Assembly: GCA_964512655.1 (NCBI GenBank)
Contig: CAZEJT010000003.1
Location: 124,001-188,000, forward strand
Length of the DNA stretch: 64,000 nt
Direction: 5' to 3'
Origin: VBOC01 sp964512655
GTDB taxonomy: Bacteria; Bacteroidota; Ignavibacteria; UBA10030; SZUA-254
In this document: one piece after another, positions 15,684 to 25,535 of the stretch
How positions within the stretch are numbered: the first letter of the stretch is position 1
Layout: each line of letters begins with the position of its first letter
Notes under the pieces: generated by a model
What the model was told of the DNA's origin: nothing
Databases searched by the model: none
What the model saw: the letters and a program-made list of their open reading frames with translations, nothing else
Made by a program: the position numbers and the translations under genes

Positions 15684-17726
15684 TTACCAGATCTTCGGCC
15701 GCTCATCCGCCGGGCGCATCATCGGATCTCCCTCTTTCACGCTGAATGCCTCGAAAAACTCCGGCATGTTCGAGAGGGGTCCGTTGACGCGGAAGCGGCC
15801 CGGAGCGTGGGGGTTGGTCTTGACGAGCTGCTTCAGGGCTGCATCCTTGTACTTTCCGCGCCAGACCTGCGCCCACGCCAGGAAGAAGCGCTGGTCGGGC
15901 GTGAAGCCGTCTATCTTTTCCTGGGGTTTCCCTTCCTGCGCCTTTTTGAATGCGGCATAGGAGATCGTAAGCCCGCCGAAGTCGCCGATGTCCTCGCCGA
16001 GGGTGAGCTTGCCGTTGACGTGGAATGTGTCGATCGCAACGTACCCGTTGAACTGATCGGTGATGCGCTGAGCCGCCGCCATGTACTTGGCGCTGTCGTC
16101 GCTCGTCCACCAGTTCTTCATGTTGCCGTCTCCGTCGAACGTGCGACCTTGATCGTCAAACCCGTGCGACATCTCGTGCCCGATCGCTCCGCCCATCCCT
16201 CCGTAGTTCACCGCATCGTCTGCCTTCGGATCGAAGAACGGGGGCTGCATGATGCCGGCAGGGAAGACGATCTCGTTGTGGAGCGGGTTGTAGTACGCGT
16301 TGACGGTCGGCGGAGTCATGGTCCACTCCATCTTGTCGACCGGCTTCCCGATCTTATCGAGATCGTACTGAAAATCGAACCGGGCCACCCTGAGCATGTT
16401 CAGTGCGAACGGGCCGCGGTCGATCTCGAGCGACGAGTAATCCCGCCACTTATCGGGATAGCCCACTTTCACAGTGAACATGTCGAGCTTCTTGTTCGCC
16501 TGTTTCTTCGTCTCATCGCTCATCCATGCAAGATGATTGATCTTGTCGTGCAGGGCTGCAATGAGGTTGTTGATCATTTCCTTCGCCCGCGTTTTGGCCT
16601 CGGGCGGGAAATACTTCGCAACATAGAGCTGCCCGAGCGCCTCACCAAGCGACCCGTCCGCCGACGCCACTACCCGCTTCCATCTCGCCTTTATCTCCTT
16701 CTGGCCGCTCAGGATCTGGCCCTTGAATCGAAAGTCCTCCATGACAAAAGGGGTGCTGAGGAATCTCGCCGACCCGTTGATGACGTGCCACCGGAGATAC
16801 GTCTTCCAGGATGCGAGCGGCTCCGAGGTAATCATCGCATTCATCTGTTTGAAGAATCCGGGCGTGAGCACGTTAACGTCGCCGGGATTCTTCAAACCAA
16901 CATTCGCGAAGAAGCCGGTCCATGAAAAATCGGGCGTGAGTGCGTTGACCTGGGCCACGGTCATCTTGTTGTACAGCGTTTCGATATCGCGCATCTCGAC
17001 GTTCGTCAATGACGCCCTGGCGAGCTCCGTCTCGAAATCGAGGACCGTGTCCGCCTCGGCCTTCGCGACACCGGGGTCGTCTCCGAGAAGGACGAACATT
17101 TTTGCGACATGGTCCGTGTACTGATGCCTGAGTGAATCTTCGTCGGGGTTCAGATAGTAATCACGCTCGGGGAGACTTAATCCTCCCTGGCCTATCTGAA
17201 CGATGACGGCGCTGCTGTTCTTAAAATCCTGCCCGCTCCCGAAGCCGAAGGGTGCCCCGATATTCAGGGTCTGAAGGCGCGCGAGTTCCTTCTGGAGATC
17301 TGCGGTGCTCCTCATGTTCTTGATCGCGTTCATTTCCTCATCGAGCGGCTTGGCCCCCTGTGCCTCGATCGCGACTGAATCCATCCCGCTGAACCAGAAG
17401 TCGCCCATCTTCTGCTCGTTGCTTCCCTTCCCCATCCCCTCAGACCAGGGCGCGCTTGTTTTTTGCGCGGCCTCTTCAAGGATGCTTCTCATCGCGTAAA
17501 GACTCTTGTCGCGCAGCTCCTGAAAGCTTCCCCATGAACTCTGGTCCGACGGGATGGGATTGTTCTTGATCCAGCCTCCGTTGGCGTACTGAAAAAAGTC
17601 CTGCGTCGGCTGCACGCTCGGATCGATGTTTACCGGATCGATCGGCTTGGTTTGCGAGGTCTGCGCATTCAAGAGGCCGCAGAGGAAAATCGTGACGAAC
17701 ATGGCGGACGATAACAACTTCATCAT
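15684..17726 (-). CDS. M13-family zinc metallopeptidase (PepO/neprilysin-like)
   Basis: 680 residues with a signal peptide (KLLSSAMFVTIFLCGLLNAQ). The zinc site is H517-E-M-S-H521 in GGAIGHEMSHGFDDQG, with the third ligand E578 in LGEDIGDFGG, where D582 is also conserved. NAYYNPLHNEIVFPAG is the family substrate-binding block, and the protein ends ...RPKIW as many M13 enzymes do. It should be a periplasmic or secreted oligopeptidase. Start: tandem ATGs at 17726 and 17723; AAGGAG ten bases before 17726 favours the first. The amidohydrolase gene follows 72 bases later on the same strand, so the three likely form one peptide/amide degradation operon. Confidence 0.93.
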   Translation of the reverse strand: MMKLLSSAMFVTIFLCGLLNAQTSQTKPIDPVNIDPSVQPTQDFFQYANGGWIKNNPIPSDQSSWGSFQELRDKSLYAMRSILEEAAQKTSAPWSEGMGKGSNEQKMGDFWFSGMDSVAIEAQGAKPLDEEMNAIKNMRSTADLQKELARLQTLNIGAPFGFGSGQDFKNSSAVIVQIGQGGLSLPERDYYLNPDEDSLRHQYTDHVAKMFVLLGDDPGVAKAEADTVLDFETELARASLTNVEMRDIETLYNKMTVAQVNALTPDFSWTGFFANVGLKNPGDVNVLTPGFFKQMNAMITSEPLASWKTYLRWHVINGSARFLSTPFVMEDFRFKGQILSGQKEIKARWKRVVASADGSLGEALGQLYVAKYFPPEAKTRAKEMINNLIAALHDKINHLAWMSDETKKQANKKLDMFTVKVGYPDKWRDYSSLEIDRGPFALNMLRVARFDFQYDLDKIGKPVDKMEWTMTPPTVNAYYNPLHNEIVFPAGIMQPPFFDPKADDAVNYGGMGGAIGHEMSHGFDDQGRTFDGDGNMKNWWTSDDSAKYMAAAQRITDQFNGYVAIDTFHVNGKLTLGEDIGDFGGLTISYAAFKKAQEGKPQEKIDGFTPDQRFFLAWAQVWRGKYKDAALKQLVKTNPHAPGRFRVNGPLSNMPEFFEAFSVKEGDPMMRPADERPKIW

Positions 17727-17831
17727 ACTGTTGACGCTCCTTACGATATGCGTGTGAGTGGGGATAACAGATAGGTGTAACAATTGATAGACGTATTTCA
17801 ATCGGAAAAGTTGCGAATTTCGAGAAATTTT

Positions 17832-17887
17832 GTAGCCGCGCCCTTCAGGGCGCGATCGATGAAGCGCGGGCTGAAGCCCGCGGCTAC
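17832..17887. repeat. REP-like hairpin pair overlapping the phosphoketolase stop
   Basis: GTAG-C, arms CGCGCCC/GGGCGCG with loop TTCA, then a 10-base linker and an inverted partner with arms CGCGGGC/GCCCGCG and loop TTCA ending GCTAC. Read on the minus strand, the second element's GTAG contains the TAG stop of the phosphoketolase gene. On the other side lies the promoter region of the M13 peptidase. Confidence 0.85.
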
Positions 17888-20289
17888 AACAGCCGGGATG
17901 GATTTCCCTCCCCCCACCTCCAATTGAGGATTTCGGGCATATCCTGCCCGTACCTGGCGATATACAGCTTGTGCTCCACGAGCTTATCCCTGATCGCCTG
18001 TTTGGCATGGGCTGCTTTCGGGCCAAGTGTGGGGACGCGATCAATGACGTCGGCCACCAGGTGAAAGCGGTCGAGGTCGTTCATGACGGCCATGTCGAAC
18101 GGTGTTGTGGTGGTCCCCTCCTCCTTGTAACCCCGGACATGGAGGTTGTTATGATTCGCACGGCGGTACGTGAGCCGGTGGATCAGCCACGGATACCCGT
18201 GGTATGCAAACATGATCGGCTTGTCGCGCGTGAACAGCTGATCGAATTCTTTATCGCTCAGACCGTGCGGATGTTCACTCTGCGGCTGCAATTTCATCAG
18301 GTCCATCACGTTGATGACACGGACCTTCAGCTCGGGGAAGAGCCCTCTCAGCAGCTCCACCGCCGCCAGCACCTCCAGCGTCGGCACGTCCCCGGCGCAG
18401 GCCATGACGACATCGGGTTCCCGCCCTTTGTCGCTGCTGGCCCACTCCCAGATCCCGATACCCGAGGTAGAGTGCCTGACTGCGGCATCCATGCCGAGCC
18501 ATTGGGGCGCGGGCTGCTTCCCTGCGACAATGACGTTAACGTAATTCCTGCTGCGCAGGCAATGGTCGGTCACCGAAAGGAGCGTGTTCGCATCGGGCGG
18601 GAGGTAGACGCGGATCACCTCTCCCTTTTTATTGATAACGTGATCGATGAAGCCGGGGTCCTGGTGGCTGAAGCCGTTGTGGTCCTGCCTCCACACGTGC
18701 GACGAGAGAAGGTAATTCAGCGAGGCGATCGGCCGGCGCCAGGGGATGTGGCCCGTGACTTTCAGCCACTTCGCGTGCTGGTTGAACATCGAATCGACGA
18801 TGTGGATGAACGCTTCGTAGCAGGAGAAGAATCCGTGACGCCCCGTGAGGAGGTATCCTTCGAGCCACCCTTCGCACTGATGCTCGCTCAGCATTTCCAT
18901 CACGCGGCCATCGGGGGCGACATGGTCGTCGATAGGGAGGATTTCAGCAGTCGAGCATCGGTCGGTAACCTCGAAGACGGCCCCCCATCTGTTCGATGAA
19001 GTCTCATCCGGGCTGAAGACGCGGAAATTGTCCGGGTTCATTCTGACTACATCCCGGATGTAGGTTCCCTGGACCCGCGCCGATTCGGCATCGGTTGCTC
19101 CAGGTTTCTTTACATGCACGGCGTACTCCCGGAAATCGGGGAGGCGCAATTCACGCAGGAGGAGTCCCCCGTTGGCATGCGGATTCGCGCTCATCCTCCG
19201 CAGTCCTTCCGGCGCCAGCTCTGCGAGCTCGGGTACGAGAGCGCCCTCCTCGTCGAACAACTCCTGCGGCCGGTAACTCTTCATCCACTTCTCGAGAATC
19301 TTCACGTGGGCGGGAGTGGCGACCTGCGGGATCGGCACCTGATGGGAGCGGAATGTTCCCTCTGTCAGTTTTCCGTCGACTTTTCTGGGGCCTGTCCATC
19401 CCTTCGGCGTGCGCAACACGATCATCGGCCAGCGCGGACGTTTCCTGAAGCCCTTCGCGCGCGCGTCGCGCTGAATCCGTTCGATCTCACCTATTGCGCT
19501 GTCAAGTGCAGTGGCCATGAGCCGGTGCATTTTTTGCGGGTCGTTTCCCTCGACAAACTCCGCGGCGTATCCGTACCCCTCGAGGAGCGATTCGAGCTCG
19601 CTCCGCGGAATCCGCGCGAGCACCGTCGGCCCCGCAATCTTGTATCCGTTCAGATGAAGGATCGGAAGGACCGCTCCGTCGTGCACGGGGTTGAGGAATT
19701 TGTTCGAGTGCCAGCTCGTGGCAAGAGGGCCGGTTTCCGCCTCGCCGTCGCCGATGACACAAGCCGCCAGAAGGCCCGGATTGTCGAACACGGCGCCGAA
19801 GGCATGCGAGAGCGAATACCCCAGTTCTCCTCCCTCGTGAATCGATCCGGGAGTTTCGGGCGCGACATGGCTCGGGATGCCGCCCGGGAACGAGAATTGT
19901 TTGAAGAGCTTCTTCATCCCCTCCTCATCCTGCGAGATGTCGGGATAGACCTCGCTGTAGGTGCCTTCGAGGTACGCGTGCGCCACCAGGCCGGGCCCGC
20001 CGTGCCCGGGTCCTGTAATGAAAATCGCGTCGAGTTCGCGCTCCTTGATCACTCTGTTCAGGTGCGCGTAGATAAAGTTGAGCCCCGGCGTCGTTCCCCA
20101 ATGGCCGAGAAGGCGCGGCTTGATATGCTCTCTCCCGAGAGGTCTTTTCAGAAGGGGATTATCATAGAGAAAGATCTGCCCGACTGAAAGGTAGTTCGAA
20201 GCGCGCCAGTACGCGTCGATTTTTCGAATATATTCCGCGCTCAGCGGCTTCGATCCCGGCTTCGCCGCGCGCTTCGCACCTTTCATCAT
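17884..20289 (-). CDS. xfp: xylulose-5-phosphate/fructose-6-phosphate phosphoketolase
   Basis: About 801 residues, usual family length. N-terminal YIRKIDAYWRASNYLSVGQIFL, LGHWGTTPGLNFIYAHLNR, GPGHGGPGLVAHAYLEG and the ThDP/Mg-binding GDGEAETGPLATSWHSNKF are all intact. It cleaves xylulose-5-P or fructose-6-P with phosphate to acetyl-P plus a shorter sugar phosphate. The start is taken at ATG 20289, overlapping the TGA of the VWA gene (ATGA), with AAGGA upstream; ATG 20286 and the longer 20319 start are alternatives. It is the last gene of a seven-gene operon otherwise devoted to the cell envelope, which is unexpected. Acetate kinase is not in the window. Confidence 0.95.
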   Translation of the reverse strand: MMKGAKRAAKPGSKPLSAEYIRKIDAYWRASNYLSVGQIFLYDNPLLKRPLGREHIKPRLLGHWGTTPGLNFIYAHLNRVIKERELDAIFITGPGHGGPGLVAHAYLEGTYSEVYPDISQDEEGMKKLFKQFSFPGGIPSHVAPETPGSIHEGGELGYSLSHAFGAVFDNPGLLAACVIGDGEAETGPLATSWHSNKFLNPVHDGAVLPILHLNGYKIAGPTVLARIPRSELESLLEGYGYAAEFVEGNDPQKMHRLMATALDSAIGEIERIQRDARAKGFRKRPRWPMIVLRTPKGWTGPRKVDGKLTEGTFRSHQVPIPQVATPAHVKILEKWMKSYRPQELFDEEGALVPELAELAPEGLRRMSANPHANGGLLLRELRLPDFREYAVHVKKPGATDAESARVQGTYIRDVVRMNPDNFRVFSPDETSSNRWGAVFEVTDRCSTAEILPIDDHVAPDGRVMEMLSEHQCEGWLEGYLLTGRHGFFSCYEAFIHIVDSMFNQHAKWLKVTGHIPWRRPIASLNYLLSSHVWRQDHNGFSHQDPGFIDHVINKKGEVIRVYLPPDANTLLSVTDHCLRSRNYVNVIVAGKQPAPQWLGMDAAVRHSTSGIGIWEWASSDKGREPDVVMACAGDVPTLEVLAAVELLRGLFPELKVRVINVMDLMKLQPQSEHPHGLSDKEFDQLFTRDKPIMFAYHGYPWLIHRLTYRRANHNNLHVRGYKEEGTTTTPFDMAVMNDLDRFHLVADVIDRVPTLGPKAAHAKQAIRDKLVEHKLYIARYGQDMPEILNWRWGEGNPSRLL

Positions 20290-22460
20290 ATCATGCCGCT
20301 TCCTTTTCGCATGAACCATTCAACCGCGAAAAGCAGTATGATGGCCGCGGCGAGGTATTTCCAGTTCCAGAGTTCGATCTCGCTCGTATTGACAACTTCC
20401 TTCGGCTCAAGCTTCACGGCTTCCGCCACATCGTGCGATAGGCCGCCGGACTGATCGATGTCGTAATATCTGCCCCCCGTTTGATATGCGATCTGCTCCA
20501 GGAGCTGTTTGTTCATCCTGGTCTGCAGGAATTCCACGTTCGCCTGCCCGACGGAGAATTTTCCTTTGTCCTCGCCGATCACCGTCCCGTTCGCGGTTGC
20601 TTTGGCCGTGTACGCATAGTCGCCTTCCGGGAGCCCGTCGACCGAGCCCGAGTAGCGCCCGTTTCCCTCCGCCGTCAATTGAAACCGGGTCTTGTCCTTT
20701 CCGCGCTCAACCTCGACGGTGAGCTCGGCGTCGTCCTCGGGACGCAATTGCTCGTCGTACACCTGGCCGGCCATCTCGGCCGGCTCGGCGGTGGTGAAGA
20801 TCTCCTTCACGGGCGTCACGCGCACCCGCTTCTGGTCCTCGCGCGTGGTGAGCCACCGGATCACATTCCCCATCAGATTGGTGAAGAGATTCGCCGTGCG
20901 GCTGTCGTCCTGCGCAAGAAGCCGCCAGCGCCATATTCCCTCGCCGGTGATCGCATACGATTTCTGGCCTCCCGTATTCCTGGCGGCGATCAGAGGTTCG
21001 CTGCTGGGGATATTCTGGTACACCGCCATAGCCAGTGCTTCCGCCTCCGGTTTTGTCCGGAACGCGGTCAGAGTCTTGAAGACCGGGGGAAGCTGCTGCC
21101 ACGATTCTTCAGTGGCAGTGGATTGCAGGGATACGAGCGGGTGGTTTGCGCGCCCGGGGGGGATCGAGGCCTGCACCAGAATCTCGCTCTGGTTTACTCC
21201 CGACCATGCGAACGGGAGAAACGGCTCGAAGCGCTGAAGCCGGGAATAATCGGTCGACCTGCTGTTTATGAAGAAGAGCGGCTTGTGCAGCCTTTCAACC
21301 GCATCCACGATCTGCTGGATCACGGCCGCAGGGGTGGCTTGCGATGGAAACCCGAGGAGACCGATACAGTCGGCACTGTCGAGCGCCTGGCGGGAGAGCG
21401 ACCCTTCGTAAAACTCGTTGGCGCTCTTCTGCACATAGGAGGTCACGCTGAAATGCCCGTCTTCCAAAAGCGCCTGTCGCACAGCGGAGACATCGGCGTT
21501 CGGCGCCCCCGCGAAGAGCACAACCTTCAACTTGCTCCGGAGCACCCTGATGAAAAACGAGCGCGAGTTGTTCTTCTCCGTCAGTTCGCCGCTCAATGGG
21601 GAGACGGCAACGGTATACTTTTTTGTCCCTTCCTCTTTCGGGACAACGCCCATCTTCAGGGGATACTCCCGCGATCCCTCCCTGAGAGATAACACCGTTC
21701 GATCGAGGACGGAGGATCCTTCCGAGAGCGTGACTTCCACGTTTTGACCGGAGAAACCTGCGGCCTTTACAGTAACGTCGACGGGCACGCGGGTCTCCGC
21801 GTACGCGAGCGAATTGGACACGACCTTCTCGATCAGGATGTCCTTCTGCTCATTCGTATCGCCGACGCCAATCGTGAAGACGGGGACTCTCAGAGCTTCG
21901 GCCTCGTAGAGAGGATTTCGTCCCGCGGTATAGTTCCCGTCGGAGATAAGAACGACGCCGCGGATGTTTTCGCGCGCGATCTGATCCCTGAGGTCCGAAA
22001 GCGCTGCGGAAATATCTGTGCTCTGACCGTCGTACGAGAGGGAATCCGGAAGCGAGCTCAGCGCGGCGCTGAGTTTCGAAGAGAAGAGATGGAGTGTGAG
22101 GCCCGCGCCGGAGGGAAGCGACCCGAGTCCCGGCGCTCCCCCATGTCCGTTGACGAGAGGAGGGATTCCCGAGGCGCTATTTCGAGGCGAAGGAATCGTC
22201 ATGCTCTGGGTATTGTCGATAAGGACTGCGATGTGCGCAGGCTGGCGATCCGTTTGCATCAATCGAAGTATCGGCTCGAAGAAAATCAGCAGCATCAGCA
22301 CAAGGGCCAGCGACCTGATCACCGAGAGAATCACCCGCCGGCTCAGGGGGAGAGGGGGCAGCGTGTACCTGTAAAAGAGGAACGCCGCTCCGATCAGAAG
22401 CGTGATCAGGAGAAGCGCGACAACGATGTTTCCGCCGAGCGAGAGAGATAGGTTTGCCAT
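20286..22460 (-). CDS. membrane-anchored VWA-domain protein (MoxR-cluster type)
   Basis: 724 residues. Two N-terminal membrane helices (IVVALLLITLLIGAAFLFY and ILSVIRSLALVLMLLIFF) precede a von Willebrand A domain whose MIDAS reads DNTQS (Thr in place of the first Ser), with SDGNYTAG later. A large beta-rich region and a C-terminal helix (YLAAAIILLFAVEWFM) follow. Such proteins accompany MoxR ATPases, where the AAA+ and VWA partners are thought to act in metal insertion or complex maturation. The start at 22460 is 7 bases after the subtilase stop. The usual DUF58 gene between moxR and the VWA gene is missing here. Confidence 0.85.
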   Translation of the reverse strand: MANLSLSLGGNIVVALLLITLLIGAAFLFYRYTLPPLPLSRRVILSVIRSLALVLMLLIFFEPILRLMQTDRQPAHIAVLIDNTQSMTIPSPRNSASGIPPLVNGHGGAPGLGSLPSGAGLTLHLFSSKLSAALSSLPDSLSYDGQSTDISAALSDLRDQIARENIRGVVLISDGNYTAGRNPLYEAEALRVPVFTIGVGDTNEQKDILIEKVVSNSLAYAETRVPVDVTVKAAGFSGQNVEVTLSEGSSVLDRTVLSLREGSREYPLKMGVVPKEEGTKKYTVAVSPLSGELTEKNNSRSFFIRVLRSKLKVVLFAGAPNADVSAVRQALLEDGHFSVTSYVQKSANEFYEGSLSRQALDSADCIGLLGFPSQATPAAVIQQIVDAVERLHKPLFFINSRSTDYSRLQRFEPFLPFAWSGVNQSEILVQASIPPGRANHPLVSLQSTATEESWQQLPPVFKTLTAFRTKPEAEALAMAVYQNIPSSEPLIAARNTGGQKSYAITGEGIWRWRLLAQDDSRTANLFTNLMGNVIRWLTTREDQKRVRVTPVKEIFTTAEPAEMAGQVYDEQLRPEDDAELTVEVERGKDKTRFQLTAEGNGRYSGSVDGLPEGDYAYTAKATANGTVIGEDKGKFSVGQANVEFLQTRMNKQLLEQIAYQTGGRYYDIDQSGGLSHDVAEAVKLEPKEVVNTSEIELWNWKYLAAAIILLFAVEWFMRKGSGMI

Positions 22461-22467
22461 CCCGGGA

Positions 22468-24504
22468 TTAGCGGACAAGGAGCATTTTCCGGGTGGCCGA
22501 TTGCGCCGGCGTGGTAAGTCTATAATAGTAGACGCCGCTTGCGAGGTCGCGCCCGTCGAAAGCCACGGTATGGCTGTATCCGGCCTGCTGATACCCCTGG
22601 TCGAAGACGGCAACCTGCCTTCCCAGAGCGTCGTACACGCGTATCGTCACGTTTTCCGCGGACGCAAGATCGTACTCAATGATCGTTTGGCTGTTAAACG
22701 GATTAGGAAAGTTTTGCGCGAGAGAGAATGACCGGGGGATCAGGGGATCCTTCGATATTCCCGGGATACCGTACCGCAGGTGCCACACCGTCGCGGCGGA
22801 GGGGGGCGGACTCTGGTATGAATTCCCAGCGCTGTCCGAAGCCTGCATCGAGAACTGGACAAGAGTCCCGCGCTCCTGGAGAGGAATCCTTGCGCGGTAT
22901 CTTCCCGAGGTGGGAAAGAACATCGACGAATCGAGGGTCATCGCGACCGTCGAGGAGGCGCCATCGGACGCGGCGGTGTAATGCAGTACCACACCGCCGG
23001 CGAGCAGGCCTGCGGAGGAAATTACCGTGGCCGTCACCACGCTCCCGGAATCTTCGACCGACACCCGTGGGGACGATCCGAAGACCGGACCGAAATACAA
23101 TGCCGCCTTGAAGGCGTCGACGAGACCCCAGCCTGTGAAGTTATTCGGGCTCGAAGGAAATCTGGGGTTCTCGGTAAGCGGGCGAGCCGTAGCGCGGAGG
23201 GCATCCCGTACCTGGATGGGGGTCAATTCCGGCCTTGCGGAGAGGACGAGCGCCGCCGACCCGGCGGCGAGGGGAGTCGCAAGCGAAGTCCCCTGCTGGT
23301 AGCCGTATGAATCCGGAACGAGCGCGCACAGCACATGCACCCCGGGAGCCGAGACGTCGGGCTTCGTCCGGCCGTCGTTCGTCGGGCCCGTCGAACTGAA
23401 CCCGGCGAGCACGCCGTCGAATGTCACCGCTCCCACCGACACGATGCTGTCGGCATCGGCGGGGGTGAGCATCGTGCCCGTCACACCGTCGCCGTTCAAT
23501 TCGTTCCCCATCGCATCGCACACGACCACTCCCAGCCGGCCAGCCCTTGCGGCCGCCTTCGCGGTGACGGAGGTACGGCCATTGAAATCGCCGTTTGCCC
23601 ATGAATATCCACTTCCGTCGTCGAACGCATTATAGCCAAGTGAACTGCTCACGACGTCCACTCCCTGAGCTTCCATCCACTCAATCCCTGCGGCCCAGTT
23701 GTCCTCTTCCACCTCCGTCTCGCTCCGTATATCTTCCGTCTTTCCGAGGATGAAGGCGGCATCGAACGCCGGACCGACCAGTATTCCGGGCTTGTATCCT
23801 CCGAGGACAGACATCGTGAGCGTCCCGTGGGTATCCTGCCCCGGGTCGTCGCCCGGCTGGTTGGCGGTCGTGTCGTCGTTGAAGACAAAATCGTGCTCTG
23901 CGATCACATGCCGCGTGCGCAGAGCCTCGTGCACGCGCCATCGGAATCCTGAGTCGAGCATGCCCACCAGAACTCCCGAACCGGTCACGCCAATCTCATG
24001 AAGGGGCGGGACATCGATTGCCGATATCTGGGTGAACGACTCTCCGTAATCAACGCCCATCGAGGAGGGCGCCGGCGGCCGCGCATTCGCGGGACGGGGT
24101 ACGGGCTCCCTTCGCGAGCGGAAGGCCGCCACCGGAGCGACGCGGAGTACAAACGGGAAGTGAGAGACCCGCCCGACGATATCCTGCGTCATGAAAAAGC
24201 TCGCGGCATTCAGCCACCTGCTCTCTCTGGCAGGCACGCCTCCCGCATCGCGCACTGCACGAATGTACCCGGCCGCGACAGGGAGATCCTGCAAATCCAC
24301 GAGCTCGCCCGGGGGGAGAACTTTCGACCGCCGCTGGAGGGCGCGGCGCGTAATGTGAGAGAGATCCGAAGTGCGGCCTTTGTCAACAAAATAGACCCAG
24401 TACTTCCGGGCCGGGGGAGTGTCTGAGCGGGAAGTACACGGAAGGAGGAGCAGAACGAACGCCGTCCGGCTCGAAATCCGGATCAACCGGCTGGCATTCG
24501 GCAT
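22468..24504 (-). CDS. secreted S8 subtilisin-like protease with T9SS sorting tail
   Basis: 678 residues. N-terminal hydrophobic export signal (AFVLLLLPC), a pro-region, then the catalytic triad D184 (GMLDSGF), H226 (DTHGT) and S407 (GTSLATPLAAG), with an oxyanion region around AMGNE. The C-terminal 80 residues are a type IX secretion domain: SLAQNFPNPFN, VYDALGRQVA, GVYYYRLTTP, then KMLLVR. It should be carried across the outer membrane by the T9SS. It sits between moxR (10 bases away) and the VWA gene (7 bases), an unusual place for a protease. Start ATG 24504 is the only one that gives a signal peptide. Confidence 0.9.
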   Translation of the reverse strand: MPNASRLIRISSRTAFVLLLLPCTSRSDTPPARKYWVYFVDKGRTSDLSHITRRALQRRSKVLPPGELVDLQDLPVAAGYIRAVRDAGGVPARESRWLNAASFFMTQDIVGRVSHFPFVLRVAPVAAFRSRREPVPRPANARPPAPSSMGVDYGESFTQISAIDVPPLHEIGVTGSGVLVGMLDSGFRWRVHEALRTRHVIAEHDFVFNDDTTANQPGDDPGQDTHGTLTMSVLGGYKPGILVGPAFDAAFILGKTEDIRSETEVEEDNWAAGIEWMEAQGVDVVSSSLGYNAFDDGSGYSWANGDFNGRTSVTAKAAARAGRLGVVVCDAMGNELNGDGVTGTMLTPADADSIVSVGAVTFDGVLAGFSSTGPTNDGRTKPDVSAPGVHVLCALVPDSYGYQQGTSLATPLAAGSAALVLSARPELTPIQVRDALRATARPLTENPRFPSSPNNFTGWGLVDAFKAALYFGPVFGSSPRVSVEDSGSVVTATVISSAGLLAGGVVLHYTAASDGASSTVAMTLDSSMFFPTSGRYRARIPLQERGTLVQFSMQASDSAGNSYQSPPPSAATVWHLRYGIPGISKDPLIPRSFSLAQNFPNPFNSQTIIEYDLASAENVTIRVYDALGRQVAVFDQGYQQAGYSHTVAFDGRDLASGVYYYRLTTPAQSATRKMLLVR

Positions 24505-24514
24505 GAGCCGCTCG

Positions 24515-25519
24515 TCAGTCGTTTTCCAGGAGCTTCTCGACGATCTGAATGGCGGCGACACCGTCGGCCTCCGCGTTGAAGTTTGGGACAATCCTGTGCC
24601 GGAGCACGGGACCGACGACCTTGCGCACGTCTTCGATGTCCGGAGTATGCCTTCCTTCGAGGATCGCGCGGGTTTTCGCCCCAAGAATAAGATACTGCGA
24701 GGCCCTCGGGCCCGCTCCCCAGCTGAGCCAGTCCTTAATGAACTGCGGTGATGCGGAGGCCTTCGGCCTGGTGCGGGTCACGACGTTCACCGCATAGGAG
24801 ACCACGTTATCCGCGACGGGGACGCGGCGCACAAGGTCCTGATAGAAGAGGATTTCTTCCTTCCCCAGCACATGGTTGAGCTTGGGGGCGTACATGCTTG
24901 TCGTCGACTTGACGATCTCGATCTCTTCCTTGTCGCTGGGATAATCGAGCCAGAGATTGAACATGAACCTGTCGAGCTGCGCTTCGGGAAGGGGATAGGT
25001 TCCTTCCTGCTCGATCGGATTCTGGGTCGCAAGGACGAAGAACGGTTCTTCGAGGACGTACTTCTGGCCCGCCGCCGTCACATGGTGCTCCTGCATCGCT
25101 TCGAGGAGCGCCGCCTGCGTCTTGGGAGGCGTGCGGTTTATCTCATCGGCAAGAAGAATGTTTGCAAAGACCGGGCCTTTCACGAACTTGAACGACTTGC
25201 TCCCTGTCGAGCGGTTATCCTCGATGATCTCCGTGCCGGTGATATCGCTCGGCATGAGATCGGGGGTAAACTGTATCCTGCTGAAGTTCAGGTCCATGAC
25301 CTCGGCGACCGTCTTAATGAGGAGCGTCTTTGCCAGACCGGGCACTCCCACCAGGAGGCAGTGGCCCCGCGCGAGGAGCGAGATCAGGAGCTGCTCGATC
25401 ACCTCATCCTGCCCCACGATCACCTTGGCAATCTCGCTCTTCATCGCCGCGAAACCGTTGCGAAGGGCGGCGACCGCCTCGACGTCGTTCAACCCCGTTA
25501 CCTGCCGGTTTGTGTTCAC
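24515..25519 (-). CDS. MoxR-family AAA+ ATPase
   Basis: 334 residues. Walker A is GVPGLAKT (58-65), Walker B ILLADEINR, followed by the sensor block VLATQNPIEQEGTYPLPEAQLDRF that defines MoxR proteins. MoxR ATPases work as chaperones with VWA-domain partners. The VWA partner is two genes downstream, separated by a subtilase gene. It begins 16 bases after the upstream foldase gene, in the same operon. Confidence 0.95.
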   Translation of the reverse strand: MNTNRQVTGLNDVEAVAALRNGFAAMKSEIAKVIVGQDEVIEQLLISLLARGHCLLVGVPGLAKTLLIKTVAEVMDLNFSRIQFTPDLMPSDITGTEIIEDNRSTGSKSFKFVKGPVFANILLADEINRTPPKTQAALLEAMQEHHVTAAGQKYVLEEPFFVLATQNPIEQEGTYPLPEAQLDRFMFNLWLDYPSDKEEIEIVKSTTSMYAPKLNHVLGKEEILFYQDLVRRVPVADNVVSYAVNVVTRTRPKASASPQFIKDWLSWGAGPRASQYLILGAKTRAILEGRHTPDIEDVRKVVGPVLRHRIVPNFNAEADGVAAIQIVEKLLEND

Positions 25520-25535
25520 TCCGCCCTCTCCGATG

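Noticed and set aside
15678..16925. 415-codon open frame on the plus strand opposite the M13 peptidase
   Set aside because: The minus strand encodes a complete M13 enzyme with HExxH; the plus frame has no recognisable motif, SD or neighbour logic.
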